This document shows positions 24,695 to 36,400 of a stretch of 48,260 bases of DNA, piece by piece (the stretch's first letter is position 1; the number at the start of each line of letters is the position of its first letter). The notes beneath the pieces were generated by a model. The model made no database searches. It had not been told where the DNA came from and saw only the letters and a program-made list of their open reading frames with translations. Source of the DNA: an uncultured Schaedlerella sp. (GTDB lineage: Bacteria; Bacillota; Clostridia; Lachnospirales; Lachnospiraceae). Location of the stretch: the NCBI GenBank assembly GCA_934435195.1, contig CAKSAJ010000022.1:1-48260 (forward strand), given 5' to 3'. The translations under genes were made by a program, and so were the position numbers.

Positions 24695-24804
24695 ATTCTA
24701 ACATATCTTTATGCGACTATAAATATCTATATTTTTTATGTTTTATAGCAAAACGCAACTTTTTCTATCATATATTGAAGTTATCTAGCATTTTGATATA
24801 TAAT
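24695..24804. promoter_or_regulatory. Divergent promoter region of the alpha-galactoside locus
   Basis: Facing the araC gene, TTGAAG (24775-24780) and TATAAT (24799-24804) have 18-base spacing; the start would be very near the ribosome site, giving a leader of only about 13 bases. Facing the binding-protein gene, a -10-like TAGAAT (24695-24700 on the minus strand) has no good -35, as expected when an AraC-type activator is needed. GCAAAACGCAAC in between may be part of an activator site. Confidence 0.55.
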
Positions 24805-24823
24805 GATATCAGAGGTGATTAAA

Positions 24824-25687
24824 ATGAGCGATTTACTTTTTTCCGTATTTCCAAATGAAAATTTTGTTGATCTGGGATTATATCAATATGGATGGGAACA
24901 ATGTGTACCGGCACATTCTTTTGGTCCTGCCGCAAGAAATCATTACATTTTCCATTATGTAATTTCCGGAACAGGAACATTACTTGCAGATGATGAAAAT
25001 GGAAACACCATCACCTGGCAGATAAAAAGCGGCCAGGGATTCATGCTTTTCCCCGGACAGGTTACGACTTATATTGCTGATTCCACACTTCCGTGGGAAT
25101 ACACCTGGGTAGAATTCGATGGTCTTCGTGCCCGTGAGATTGTTACAACCGCAGGACTAAGCCTGAAGCAGCCGGTTTATCATGCCAGTTCAAAGGAACT
25201 TCGCAATCAGATGATGGGAGAAATGCTTTATCTAAGCCGGCATCCTGAAGAATCTCCGTTCCATTTGATCGGACATCTTTATCTGTTTTTAGATTATTTT
25301 ATGCGTTCTGCTGCAACAGTTCACGTAAAGCAAAACGGAAGTATCAGAGATTTTTATATCAAAGAAGCACTTTCTTACATCGAGCAGAATTTTCAGAATG
25401 ATATTTCCGTAGAAGATATTTCCGCTTCCTGCGGATTGAATCGAAGCTATTTCGGAAAAATCTTTCATGACACAATTGGACGTTCCCCACAGGAATTTCT
25501 GATTAGTTATCGCATGACAAAAGCTGCAGAGCTTTTAAAGATTACTTCACTCTCAATCGCAGACATTGGAAATGCAGTAGGATATCCGAATCAGTTACAT
25601 TTTTCACGTGCATTTAAAAATGTTTATGGGGTATCCCCAAGAAATTGGAGAAATGAAAATAAATTAGAGCCAACAGGGGACAAATAG
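24824..25687 (+). CDS. AraC-family regulator of alpha-galactoside use (MsmR/RafR-like)
   Basis: 287 residues. The N-terminal half is a cupin-like sugar-sensing domain (HYIFHYVISGTGTL, GFMLFPGQVTTY). The C-terminal ~95 residues hold two helix-turn-helix motifs: ISVEDISASCGLNRSYFGKIF and SIADIGNAVGYPNQLHFSRAF, then GVSPRNWR (motif strings shortened here to their key parts). I start at the ATG at 24824 behind GAGGTG. By position, divergent from the transporter operon, it should activate it when melibiose or raffinose is present. The last residues, EPTGDK, are encoded by a sequence (25667-25681) that repeats the outer edge of palindrome copy 7, so this tail is probably element-derived. Confidence 0.9.
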   Translation: MSDLLFSVFPNENFVDLGLYQYGWEQCVPAHSFGPAARNHYIFHYVISGTGTLLADDENGNTITWQIKSGQGFMLFPGQVTTYIADSTLPWEYTWVEFDGLRAREIVTTAGLSLKQPVYHASSKELRNQMMGEMLYLSRHPEESPFHLIGHLYLFLDYFMRSAATVHVKQNGSIRDFYIKEALSYIEQNFQNDISVEDISASCGLNRSYFGKIFHDTIGRSPQEFLISYRMTKAAELLKITSLSIADIGNAVGYPNQLHFSRAFKNVYGVSPRNWRNENKLEPTGDK

Positions 25688-25690
25688 GCA

Positions 25691-25753
25691 GGGAGCCAAC
25701 AGGGACGGGGTTAGTGGACCATTGGTCCACTAACCCCGTCCCTGTTGGCTCCC
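25691..25753. repeat. REP-like palindrome, copy 7
   Basis: Perfect 31-bp arms around a single T. The arm reads GGGAGCCAAC, AGGGACGGGG, TTAGTGGACCA. It starts three bases after the araC stop and lies 36 bases beyond the stop of the convergent surface-protein gene, so it can end both messages. Its inner part GTGGACCA is the outer part of copies 1 and 6. Confidence 0.9.
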
Positions 25754-25789
25754 GACATCCCAGAAAAACTGGAATCTCATCGTGTGAAA

Positions 25790-28700
25790 TCATTTTGTTC
25801 GTGAATGAAAACTTTCTCTTTTTCTTTTTAAAGCGACCATAACAACTATTCCCGCTGAAATTCCCGCTATATATAAATACATTTCCAAACCATGATCTCC
25901 GGTCTTTGCAGTTTTTCCTTTTTTTTGAACTTTAGACGTATTTCCGTTATTCACTGTTTTTTTTTCGGTTGATGTTTTTCTGTTGTTATCTGATTTTCCA
26001 CTATTTGCTGTACTTTTATCATTATTCTTCTTATCTACATTACCTTTATGTGCACCGCCCATAATGCTTTTTACAACAAATACAGTCTCATTGACAGACG
26101 TAATCTGATTATCCGGCGCATATTGTGCTGTAACATCTTCCGAATCTGCATTTGCAATAATGTATCCTTCCTCCAGCCTGATAATAGTTCCTCGTCCTGA
26201 AGAAATACTAAAAAATTCTGATTTACTGTCTGCATTTCCTTCAAACACTCCACCACTGATCACTACTTCTGCATTCGTTGCCAGAAGTGTATTGGACCTT
26301 GTTTTTTTCGACATTTTGAAGATGCCGCCCTTTATTTTCACTGTTGCACCCTCTATATAAATGCAAGAATCATAATCCGTATCTGAGGTTCCTGTAAACA
26401 GACCACTATGGATATCTGCAGTTGTATCTGTCAACGATAAGGCATTTCCTCCATTAAATGTACCTCCATCAATACTCAGCTTTCCACCCATAGTACTGAC
26501 TGCGGGACTGTTCGTGTCCTCTGTCAGTGCTCCGCATTGTTCCATAGAAAGATTTCCTGACTTAAGTATTACCGCCGATCCACTACTTACAACGATTCCC
26601 TTCGAATCTGTTGCTTTCAGGATAACATCCGCATCTTTACCGTTGATTTCCAATGGATGATTGATATAAAACTCATTAAAATTAATCGTTATTTTTCCTT
26701 TTGATATCTTGACTGTTTCCGGATTATCCGGAATGATATCCTTTCCTAATGTTATAACAGCCTCACTTCCCTGCTCCGCAAATGTAACTGCTTCCGGAAG
26801 AGTCTCAAAATACTTTGTATTTACAGTTCCTGAGATGTTGGCTTCTACTGTGATTGGATGCTTTCCAAAAAACATGCCACACAATGTACAAGTCTCATCC
26901 GCCACTGTTGTATGTGGGCATACGTAAAGGCACACACTACATACTCCGTTTTCCCAATATCCGGTATGATCCTCATGTTTCAGTACCTGCATATCAGACT
27001 CTATAACACTGCTTTCTCTGTCAACATTCAATGGAGAATTGCTGTCCACTTCAGCAAAATAATATTCCGTATCGATAAGTGAACCAATATTTGAAGTTTC
27101 TGATTCTTCTGATCCATCTTCTATCTTGATAGATGAATCTTTTCCTGTAAATTTTCCACCATAAATCTTTACTTTGCCACCTTTTATCTGCAAGGCTTCA
27201 CTGTCACCAGATGAAAGAGACACATCTTTTATTGTAAGTTCTCCACCATCCACAATAACCGCCGGACCACTCTGTGAACTGATAACTTTACATGTTTCCT
27301 CTGCTGACAAAAGACTTGATTCGGATGTTGTTTTCTCACTTTCCAGAATGATTTTTACCCCGTTTTTCACAGTAACCGCCTGTGTTGGTTCCGCATCCGT
27401 TCTGATAACAAGTTTTACTGATTTTGTTTCGCTTGTCTGGATTGCTTTGATTGCCTCATCTAATTTATAATAATATATTTTTCGTGAGTTTCCTTCAAAA
27501 ACAACATATGCTTCCGCCGAATGACCGCAGATCTTACAAATACCGTCCACGAAATCATGGTCACAGATAATGTCTCCCTTGCATACTTTACATTTCATTG
27601 TTGAATAATCTGGAATACATTCTTCACTGTCTACTTTCAATCCACAATCCGGACAGTCAATTCTGTGTGTTTTTCCATCCCTGTTTGGAGTATATCCCTT
27701 ATGAGGATCATGTTCCTTAACAATTATCTTTCCTCCAAGCTCTTTCTTCCCATGAACTAATTCGCTGTCGAGCAGATTGCCCTCAGAATCATAATAGTAG
27801 CTTCCTTGTGAAAGTATTTGATCTAAAGTCTGTTCTCCACTACAGAGAATCGTTGCATTATGATTACTTTCAAGACTGCATTTTGCTAATTTTATTGTTC
27901 CCTTTTCATGTCTGATTGCCGTGTTATCACCAATGATCTCTCCATCGTCAATGTTAAGACTCGCATTACTTCCTTCTGTCTTCTCTGCCACTCTGATACA
28001 AGTATCATCTGATATTACCTTTGTCTTATCGGATATTGTAAGCGTTCCCGCCTCAAGAAGAATTCCTGCTTTTTTCTCAAACTGAAGTTTTGAATTTTCA
28101 CTTACTGTTACATTCCCTCCATCTATCTGCATATTGCGATTCATGGAAATGATATTTACATCTTTCAGTGAAAAGTTTTCACAGCTCAGCTTCATTCCCG
28201 GTATATTTTCCGCTGTTACATTAACAGACATCTGACCATTCTCTATAGAAATCGAGCCTTTTTGGAGTTCAATCGTATTACCGTTTGATAGAGCAAGCGT
28301 TTTTCCATTCAAATCAATATGAATATCATCATTTTCTCTAAGATCAATTCCACTTTCTGCGCTGTTATCAAACAATGTGATTTTTATATCTTTTTGTCCA
28401 TGCGCAGCCTGTATTGCATCTGAGAGCGAATCATAGAACGTGCTTACACCAGCATTATTAATGATTCTGGCAGTAGACTGATATCCACAATCCGTACATT
28501 TTCCTTTATCATTGATATTATGCGACATCACTTCTTCCTGATTACAATAGAGACATCTTCCTTTATGTGCAGAAGATGAACTGATTGTCGGATTTACCAG
28601 TTTATGTTCTTTACATGTGTCTATTTGAGTCATATCAGAACAGTAAATATTCGATGCCGAATGTAATGACTCCCACTCCATTTTTTTCGTATACGCTCCT

Positions 28701-30415
28701 AACGAATCTTTCTTTGTCACACAGACCCCCGGTGCAAGAATGTCTGTTGCCGGACGATTTTCTTGATTATAAATATTTCCACGCACATAAGCAGATTCAA
28801 TTTTCAAGTCACTTTTATCTGCATTGTATTTTATGTCAGTCTGTATCGTTGCACCTTCAATTTTAAATATTCCTCCATTTATCTGAATGTTGCTGCTAAA
28901 AAGCGTCTGAATAAGTGTACCTCCTCTGAGCAGAACATCTCCACCACTGTTACACTCGATTGGATAATCAAAGTTATATATACTACCTCCATTTATCTGA
29001 ACCTTTGATCCTGAGCTCCCCGCACTGACAGCAGTCCCCGGTACACCACAATTATTTTCATAAGAAATGACTGCACCACTGTTGATATAAGAAGCATTAC
29101 TTTCTACTGAAATAGCATAATTATATTTCTTATTACTATTGTTAACAAACCTGATATTTCCTGATTTTGTTTCCAGTTCTCCTCCTTTTATCTCTATCGA
29201 TTTATTTTCAAATCTTAAATCCAAATTTGTAATCACTTTTCCTTCCGATACAATAAGCGAAGAATCTTTTAATGTAAGATTGCTATTGTTTACAGAATCA
29301 AGTGTAATCGTATGTTTTCCCGTCTTCTCAAACTGCATGCTGCTGAGCGTTTTGCTTGAAACCGTAGTCAGCGTTATATCTTTCCCATAGTTCAGCGCAT
29401 AATTCCAGGCATTCTCCCACTGCTCAAATGCAATGTTATTTACACTGAATACCGCATTTACATGGCACTCACACAGATCACAATAAGCATTTTTATCTGC
29501 GTCAATATGACTTAAGTTTTCTGCTCTGTAACCACAGTTCTTACAGATTGCATAATGGTTATCCCAGGAGGATTTGTAGTATTCCAGCTCATGTGCTTCG
29601 CCTTTTTCTTTTTCTTCATACCCGCACTGCGTACACGCTTTCCAATGTTTTGCCCCATCATATAACGTAGTTAATGTATGTGTATGGTATTTTGCATGTA
29701 AATATATGTAGTCTCCGCCTGCACCTTCATTCAAATCCTGACTTCCATTCACCGCACCACTGGAAACATCATATCCGGACACACAATCCGATCCGGTGCT
29801 TCCATTTACATAAAACCCATCCGTCATAAGTACAGGATCTCCGTCCTGATACCCATCCGTTGTATAATATAAAGCAAGATATTTTCCCTTCGCATTCTGA
29901 TTGAAATCCCCATTTGAATGGTTATAAAGATGGTTGCTGTCAAGTGGATGATAGGTTTTTCCGTTATAATAAATATTTCCGCCCGGCATGGAATTTCCTT
30001 TTGCAATAAGCAATCCTGTAATCAGTGCTGTCTTTTTGTCAAATACATTTGTATAATGATACCCCAGCCAAATATAATATCCACCAGCCCCATCATTCAA
30101 ATCTTTATTAATAACTGTGTACTGGTTATTATTCAAATTTTTATGATATGGTTCCCAGACAGCGTGATACTTATCTGCTTCCATTGCAAATTCATAAATG
30201 AAATTGATAGTATTCGAATTTGCCTGCACCATCATTTCCGGTGCTGCATATTCGCCAACATGCAGTCGGTCTTTTTCTTCATAAATCTCTTCGTTTTCTA
30301 ATATATCCTCTTCTGCATAAGCAGATAAACTTACATTTCCAAGCACAAGGGAGCCTGCCATAAGGCAGACTCCTATGCGTTTTAATAAACTTTGAACTTT
30401 ATTCTTCATAAGCAT
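25790..30415 (-). CDS. Modular Cys-rich beta-helix surface protein, wall-anchored
   Basis: 1541 residues. A signal peptide ends near AYA-EE (residue ~35). Residues ~70-245 carry two copies of a D-L-N-(D/E)-G-A-G-G-x-Y-I motif. Then about four times the same pattern recurs: one to three C-x-x-C(G) zinc-ribbon-like units (near residues 262/294/314, 623/640, 922/942/961 and 1166/1178), a segment of the form F-x-x-L-x-E-A-I-x-x-A ending in I-T-L, and a long right-handed beta-helix rich in I-x-G-G. The C-terminus has KTAKTGDHG, a membrane helix and KRKRES, a non-standard sortase signal. It overlaps the preceding giant gene by 17 bases, so both are made from one message. Function unknown; adhesion or glycan binding is the usual guess. 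An ATG two codons later is an equally good start. Confidence 0.85.
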   Translation of the reverse strand: MLMKNKVQSLLKRIGVCLMAGSLVLGNVSLSAYAEEDILENEEIYEEKDRLHVGEYAAPEMMVQANSNTINFIYEFAMEADKYHAVWEPYHKNLNNNQYTVINKDLNDGAGGYYIWLGYHYTNVFDKKTALITGLLIAKGNSMPGGNIYYNGKTYHPLDSNHLYNHSNGDFNQNAKGKYLALYYTTDGYQDGDPVLMTDGFYVNGSTGSDCVSGYDVSSGAVNGSQDLNEGAGGDYIYLHAKYHTHTLTTLYDGAKHWKACTQCGYEEKEKGEAHELEYYKSSWDNHYAICKNCGYRAENLSHIDADKNAYCDLCECHVNAVFSVNNIAFEQWENAWNYALNYGKDITLTTVSSKTLSSMQFEKTGKHTITLDSVNNSNLTLKDSSLIVSEGKVITNLDLRFENKSIEIKGGELETKSGNIRFVNNSNKKYNYAISVESNASYINSGAVISYENNCGVPGTAVSAGSSGSKVQINGGSIYNFDYPIECNSGGDVLLRGGTLIQTLFSSNIQINGGIFKIEGATIQTDIKYNADKSDLKIESAYVRGNIYNQENRPATDILAPGVCVTKKDSLGAYTKKMEWESLHSASNIYCSDMTQIDTCKEHKLVNPTISSSSAHKGRCLYCNQEEVMSHNINDKGKCTDCGYQSTARIINNAGVSTFYDSLSDAIQAAHGQKDIKITLFDNSAESGIDLRENDDIHIDLNGKTLALSNGNTIELQKGSISIENGQMSVNVTAENIPGMKLSCENFSLKDVNIISMNRNMQIDGGNVTVSENSKLQFEKKAGILLEAGTLTISDKTKVISDDTCIRVAEKTEGSNASLNIDDGEIIGDNTAIRHEKGTIKLAKCSLESNHNATILCSGEQTLDQILSQGSYYYDSEGNLLDSELVHGKKELGGKIIVKEHDPHKGYTPNRDGKTHRIDCPDCGLKVDSEECIPDYSTMKCKVCKGDIICDHDFVDGICKICGHSAEAYVVFEGNSRKIYYYKLDEAIKAIQTSETKSVKLVIRTDAEPTQAVTVKNGVKIILESEKTTSESSLLSAEETCKVISSQSGPAVIVDGGELTIKDVSLSSGDSEALQIKGGKVKIYGGKFTGKDSSIKIEDGSEESETSNIGSLIDTEYYFAEVDSNSPLNVDRESSVIESDMQVLKHEDHTGYWENGVCSVCLYVCPHTTVADETCTLCGMFFGKHPITVEANISGTVNTKYFETLPEAVTFAEQGSEAVITLGKDIIPDNPETVKISKGKITINFNEFYINHPLEINGKDADVILKATDSKGIVVSSGSAVILKSGNLSMEQCGALTEDTNSPAVSTMGGKLSIDGGTFNGGNALSLTDTTADIHSGLFTGTSDTDYDSCIYIEGATVKIKGGIFKMSKKTRSNTLLATNAEVVISGGVFEGNADSKSEFFSISSGRGTIIRLEEGYIIANADSEDVTAQYAPDNQITSVNETVFVVKSIMGGAHKGNVDKKNNDKSTANSGKSDNNRKTSTEKKTVNNGNTSKVQKKGKTAKTGDHGLEMYLYIAGISAGIVVMVALKRKRESFHSRTK

Positions 30416-33400
30416 TTCCTTTTCTCCTGAAGAATCCTATTACTGTGATTCCTGCAAGTATCATAAGTAGTATATAAAGATACATTCTGTCTCCTGCATC
30501 GCCCGTCTTAGGTGTTCTCGCGATACTTCCGGAAACATTTATTTCCGAATTTTCAGCCCAACCCTGATTGTAATGCTGTTTCTGTTCTGACTTACCAGGG
30601 TTTTCTGAATTCGAATGATCCGGCTGTTCTGGCTGTCCAGGGGTCGGGTCTACCGGCTCTATCGGTTCTACTTCTTCAGCTGTATAAACAAATACGGAAC
30701 TGTTTACAAGTTTATTCGTTCTTACTATGTATCTGTTTGATACAAAATGTTTTGTACTGAAATTATCACCTTTATCATGCCAGTAAATCTTTCCACCAGC
30801 TTTAATGTCCGGAATCAATAAGTTGCCAGGTGTAAGAGAACGAGATTCGATACAATATTCTTCGTTTCCTACATTTCCAGCTGCCCTGATGTAAAGGCTA
30901 TCCGCTATAAGCTGTCCAAATTCTACCATATGATCGTATTTCGGATTCATGAAATCTCCATTTGTAATGATCCTGATAGACAGAGCATAAAGCTGGATTG
31001 CCGATATCGTTCCTTCACCAAATAAATCGATTTCTTCTGCTGCTCCAAAACCAACATAAATTTCTCCTGTCAGATTGGACATTTTTATTTTCTTTCCTGC
31101 TCTAACCAGAAGAATACTCATTTCCGGAGCATTTTCTCCTGTCATGTTAATTGTCACATTCTCCGCTGCTATGATCGCGTCTGTCATCAGCGAACCACCA
31201 TAGAGGTTTGCATTTATAACGACATTCTTGCCGGCTGAAATAAACTGATCGATCAGAGATTCTTCAAGATCATCTCTATTTGCTGAAGCGACCCTGCTGT
31301 CTGTAAATCTTATATCTGACCGGATCTTTTCAAGATAAAGTGTTCCGTATAAAGTAGTAATTCCAGGTTTCAATATAAGTTCTTTCTTTACAAGATTGAA
31401 CCCATACGTTCCGTCTTTCAGTTCAGCGGTAAATAGATTACCATCTCTTGCAGCATTCACTTTTTCGGCTTCAAATGCTTCAACCGCCGCCTTTGTCTCA
31501 AGTCCCTGTTTATCTGATTTATCAGCTATCATAAGCATTGCCGGATTTATGTTAAGAACAATATCTCCTGTTACTTTGAGAATACCGAATACATTTTTGT
31601 CTGTAGTAATGCTCTTATTATTTGCAAAAGCATCTGTGCGTTCTGCTTCATTTTCAACTTCCATATACTTTGTAAGTGTATATGAAATGTAAATATTGTC
31701 ACTTACATCCATGCTGCTCTTTGGATCTTCTAACACACCATCCACTTTCGTTAATGTTGCATAGTAATTGAATGGATTATTGATACTTCCAAGAGAACCT
31801 ACATTGTATAGATAAAGCTTATGAGCAATAACTGCACCTTTTTCTCCTGTATACAGGTTTCCTTTTTCTCCCTCACAACTTACGCTTAGCGTACCTTTTG
31901 GAATAAGAAGTACCTGATCAATCGTTACATCTCCACCTGCATAAGAAACAATTTTTACGTTTTCAGCTGCTGAAGTATTGTCACAAAGAACATTATTTGT
32001 ATGAAGTCCCATCGAATCTGCTGCGCTTATATTCATGAATGAATTCTGATCAGGTAAGGATTTGAGATACTCAAAATTAATATCCTGTATCTTTACATTG
32101 TATTTTCCATATACATGAATTGCGACATCTTCCAGTTTTCTGTTATTCATAAGGTTTACAGTTCCACGAATTTTTCCACCTTTTGATATCAGGTTGACCT
32201 TGCCATTTTCTTTTGCCGAAACAGCTATGATCGTCAACTCCGTATTGTCTTTGTTTACACTGTATTTTACATCCGTATTACTGATAGAACCATTTTTATC
32301 TACGATGATCGTCATCGGTGCTGAATATCCACAGTAAATATCACAATTTAAATCTTCCACCGTTTCTGTGTTATAACTTCCACCTACATTTCCTGATCCT
32401 GACTTATAAGATGAATATTCCACCTCATTCTGGTTCGGAGCACCGACAAAAATCGTAACATTCTTTCCTTTGAGAACGGTGTTCTTTCCACCCTGTGCTT
32501 TCAGACTTATATTTGATGTAACAGATGTATTATTTTCAGAATATACATCCGAACCACCAAACCATCCTTTTGCTTTTCCTATTGCCTCTGCTCTGGTATT
32601 GATGTCTTTTTGTGTCGGATCTGTTTCATGTCCACTTCTGATATTCAGCTCACCACCGCTTACAATTGTTGCGTTTCCCTCGATGAGTGTAACAAGTGTC
32701 TCGTTTAACCTTGAAGTTGCTTTTGCTTGCGCATAAAAGGTTCCTTTTGTATATACTTCATTTTTGATTGAACTGTTCATCTTTCCATAATCAGCTTTCA
32801 GCGTTACATCTCCATCTGATCTGATTGAGGTATAGTCAAGTATGATTTTTGAAGTTGCTGTATTTGTAGTGGTAATTGTAGATTTTGCCGTAGTTTCGAT
32901 CCATGCGTCTACTTCAAGTATTCCTGTTGCATTCAGATTTCCGCTTACGTTTGTACCAATCTCAATCTTTCCTGTACTGCGATTTAAAATATCTGCCTGA
33001 GTAAGCTTTATCTGTACATTCTGATTGATGTTAGCTTCTGCAATTTCATCGGTTTTACCTGCTGCCTCTCCTGCACCACCATTAATTTTAATCTTCTGGC
33101 CGTCAACATCGGACTTCGCTTCAATCACGATATCTCCTTTTCGAAGATCAAGTTTCGAATTGGAAAGATCTACAATGACTTCTGCATTTACATTCGTAAC
33201 TTCTTTTCCATTACCATATGCCAGCAGACCACCGAGACTCTCACTTGCCTCACTTAAAATTACCTGTCTGCCATTTGCGGTAATCATGATACCTGTACCG
33301 GCTTCCAGAGTAACGTTTACTGCATCGATCGTTGTTTTGTAATTCGCTGTATAGTTCTCTTTTACATTTGCATTTGCAACAATACCTGTAATAACGGATG

Positions 33401-36400
33401 CATAGGAAGATCCATCTTTTTGTGCTTTATTATCCGTTCTCAGTGTAAGTATGCCGTCGGCATGAAGCGTCGCATTTTCTCGAATCTTTACTTTCACATC
33501 ATTCGTTTGTTTTATCGTCAACTCTGAATCTCCGAGTGCTGTTACACCGGATGTGTTGTAGCCTTCGATTATGCCATAAAGATCTTCATTGTTTACAGCT
33601 TCTATGCTTAGATTTCCACCGGCATTTATATTACCTGAGATATCAACCAGAACGACTCTGTCTGCATCGATATCCAGTATGAGCTTATCGCTCGCGACAA
33701 TAACACCGCCTGCAAGACCAAGTTCTGTTGCATTAATCTTTGATTCATTTTCTGCCTTAACATGAACATCTCCTTTGGAAAGAACTGTTCCATCAGTGCT
33801 TGCCTTAATGGTCATCTTATCTCTGATCGTATTCGTAATAGAACCGATTGCTCCTCCAAGTGCGCCCACTGTTGTCATATTTTCCTGATCTATATTCGAG
33901 TAACCGGATGAATATACATCCAAACTTCCTGTAACGATATTTCCTGATATGCTGCTGTTTATCTCTCCTCTCTTTATTCCATTCTTTGAAATGCCCTGGT
34001 AGATATCTGTTACCAGACCAACACCACTTCCTAATAAGGAACCAATGGAACCAGATCCGTTTGTTTTTATACCACCTTTTTTGTTTCCGTCTTTCTCTTT
34101 GTTATAAAGTGCGTAGACAGAAATCTTACCATCGGCAGATATATCTCCTGATACCAGTGCTGTAACTGTCGGAACAACTTCGACAAGTGTATATGTATAT
34201 CCCGTAGAAATTGCTCCACCTACAGAGGTTCCTTTTGGTTCTGCTGTCACGGAAATGATCTTAACTGTATTTACGTCTATATTTCCCTTTGCATTTATAT
34301 TTCCCTTCACTTCTGCTTTTGTCGTGCTTTGCTCATGAACTTCCGAGTTTGTAGATGCACCTGCATAGAGCAGACCACCTGAAGCTGCTGTAGAAGATAC
34401 ATAGTCATTTACTTCTGAACGTGCATTTACTGTGATATTTCCTGTATTTGCTTTTGAAGCGGCAACCGATGCCTCTACATTGGATTCCTGATTCAGTGAA
34501 GCAATGGTTGGTCCAGGTGCTGAAATAATTCCACTTATGGTATTGTTTTCAATCACCTGTTTTATCGTGCTCTTCTGCGATGCGTTTACTGTTACATTTC
34601 CTGTATCAAGCTTTGCTTTTTCTGATACATTTGCCTGAACAATGCTTCGGATATCAAGTTTTGCAACTGCTGTTCCAAGAGCTCCGATCAGTCCGCCTGC
34701 TCCTGTATACGCTGTAAATTTCTCTGCTTTGATCGTATGATCTGCGCTGATATTAAATTCTGCTTTGGCAGTCTCATTCAGTCTCTGAATCGTTCCATCT
34801 ACGATACTTAGTGTATTTGCTTTCATATCAACCAACAGAACGGATCCGCTTGCTGATACTCCTAACGAAGCACTGTTTGCACCTGCTTCAACCTCAAGCT
34901 CTGTTGCATCTGTAGCCGACATATCCGCTTTCGTCTTAATATTGACTACCGAACCTTCTCCAATCCTTGTGGATGTTGAATTTGTAAGATCGCTACCTGT
35001 GAAGATCTTATCTGTATCTATATTAAGTTTTGCTGTTGCCTGATTTGCCAGCGATATAATATCTGCTCCATTGAGTTGTCCGTATCCTGCATCATTTTTA
35101 ATCTGCGTTGTAGTCTTCGCTGTCTCCATCGCACTTGCCACAAAGTCTTTTGTATTCGAAAGTGCACTGTTTTTCTCTGTGTCATTTAACGGCGCTCCTA
35201 CTGAGATTATAAACACACTTCCGTTTACCCCAAGAAGTCCTGTTGCAGCACCGGAAGCCACGTAGCACTCTTTAAATGTTCTCTTTGTATTCGCTTTCAG
35301 ATTAAGCTCATTTACCGTAATGCGATTGTTCTTTCCGATTTCAGCTACAACTGTATTGTTGAATGTCACCACTGCTACTGCTGCATTTCCACTTCCACCT
35401 ACAGAAATTGCTGTCGTGTTTGATGAAAGCTGAAGCCAGGCATCGTCTTTTGCTGTAATATTCAGATTGCCCATTGCATTTTTTCCGGTGCTGATCACTA
35501 CATTGTCTTCTGTATAAGCTCTTGTTTCAACTTCCATGTTTACAACAAGCACGCCTGCAACACCGGATATACCGGATGCATTCTTTGAATCTGCTTTTGC
35601 TTTTATCTTCTCTGTAGATGTTGCAATCATCTCTGCGTCCTGATAAAGAGTTACCGCACCATTAGCAGTACCCTTCATATAGGCTTTTGTCTTTGCATTG
35701 AAGTTGATCACATTCACAGCTGCGTTAACACTGATAACTGATACCGATATCAAAACGGATTCTGCATCCACATTCTGATAGGTGTTCGCCTTAATTTTCA
35801 GACCACTTACATCCAGCTTACCAGAGGTAAAACTTTCTGTATTACTTGCCAGGTTAAATACAACTGTCGTGTTTGTCAGATCAACGCCAGCTACTGCTGC
35901 ACCGATTGCCATAACCGTAATATCAGTATTCTGGTCTGCAACTACGATGAGATTTCTGCTTGTATAAATATCACCGTCCGCAGCGGCCTGTGTATTTGAA
36001 GTTGTATTGTATACTGTGACTCCTGCTCCGATCGTCGCACCGCCTGCACTTCCACTGCCTGCTGCAATTTTAACCTTCGAATTATTAAATGCTGTCACGA
36101 TTACATCTGCATTTGGAGATATGGTTTTTGTTACATTTTTGTTTATCTTTGTTCCACTGTCTGTAGAAGCAATAACTGTGTTTGTATTTACTACTGAATT
36201 TACTGCTGCAGCCGCTGCAATTGCTCCGCCTGATCCTGAGAATGCTGTTGAAGTAATATTCTGTCCGGCATACACTCCGATGAAAATTCCAAAAAGGTCT
36301 TTCTTTTCGGCTGCTCTCTCATTTGTTCCATCATTTGTAAACTCACCGCTGTAAGCTTTCAGTGAATAAGCTCCTCTGCTGTCAATCTCTGAATTGTTCT

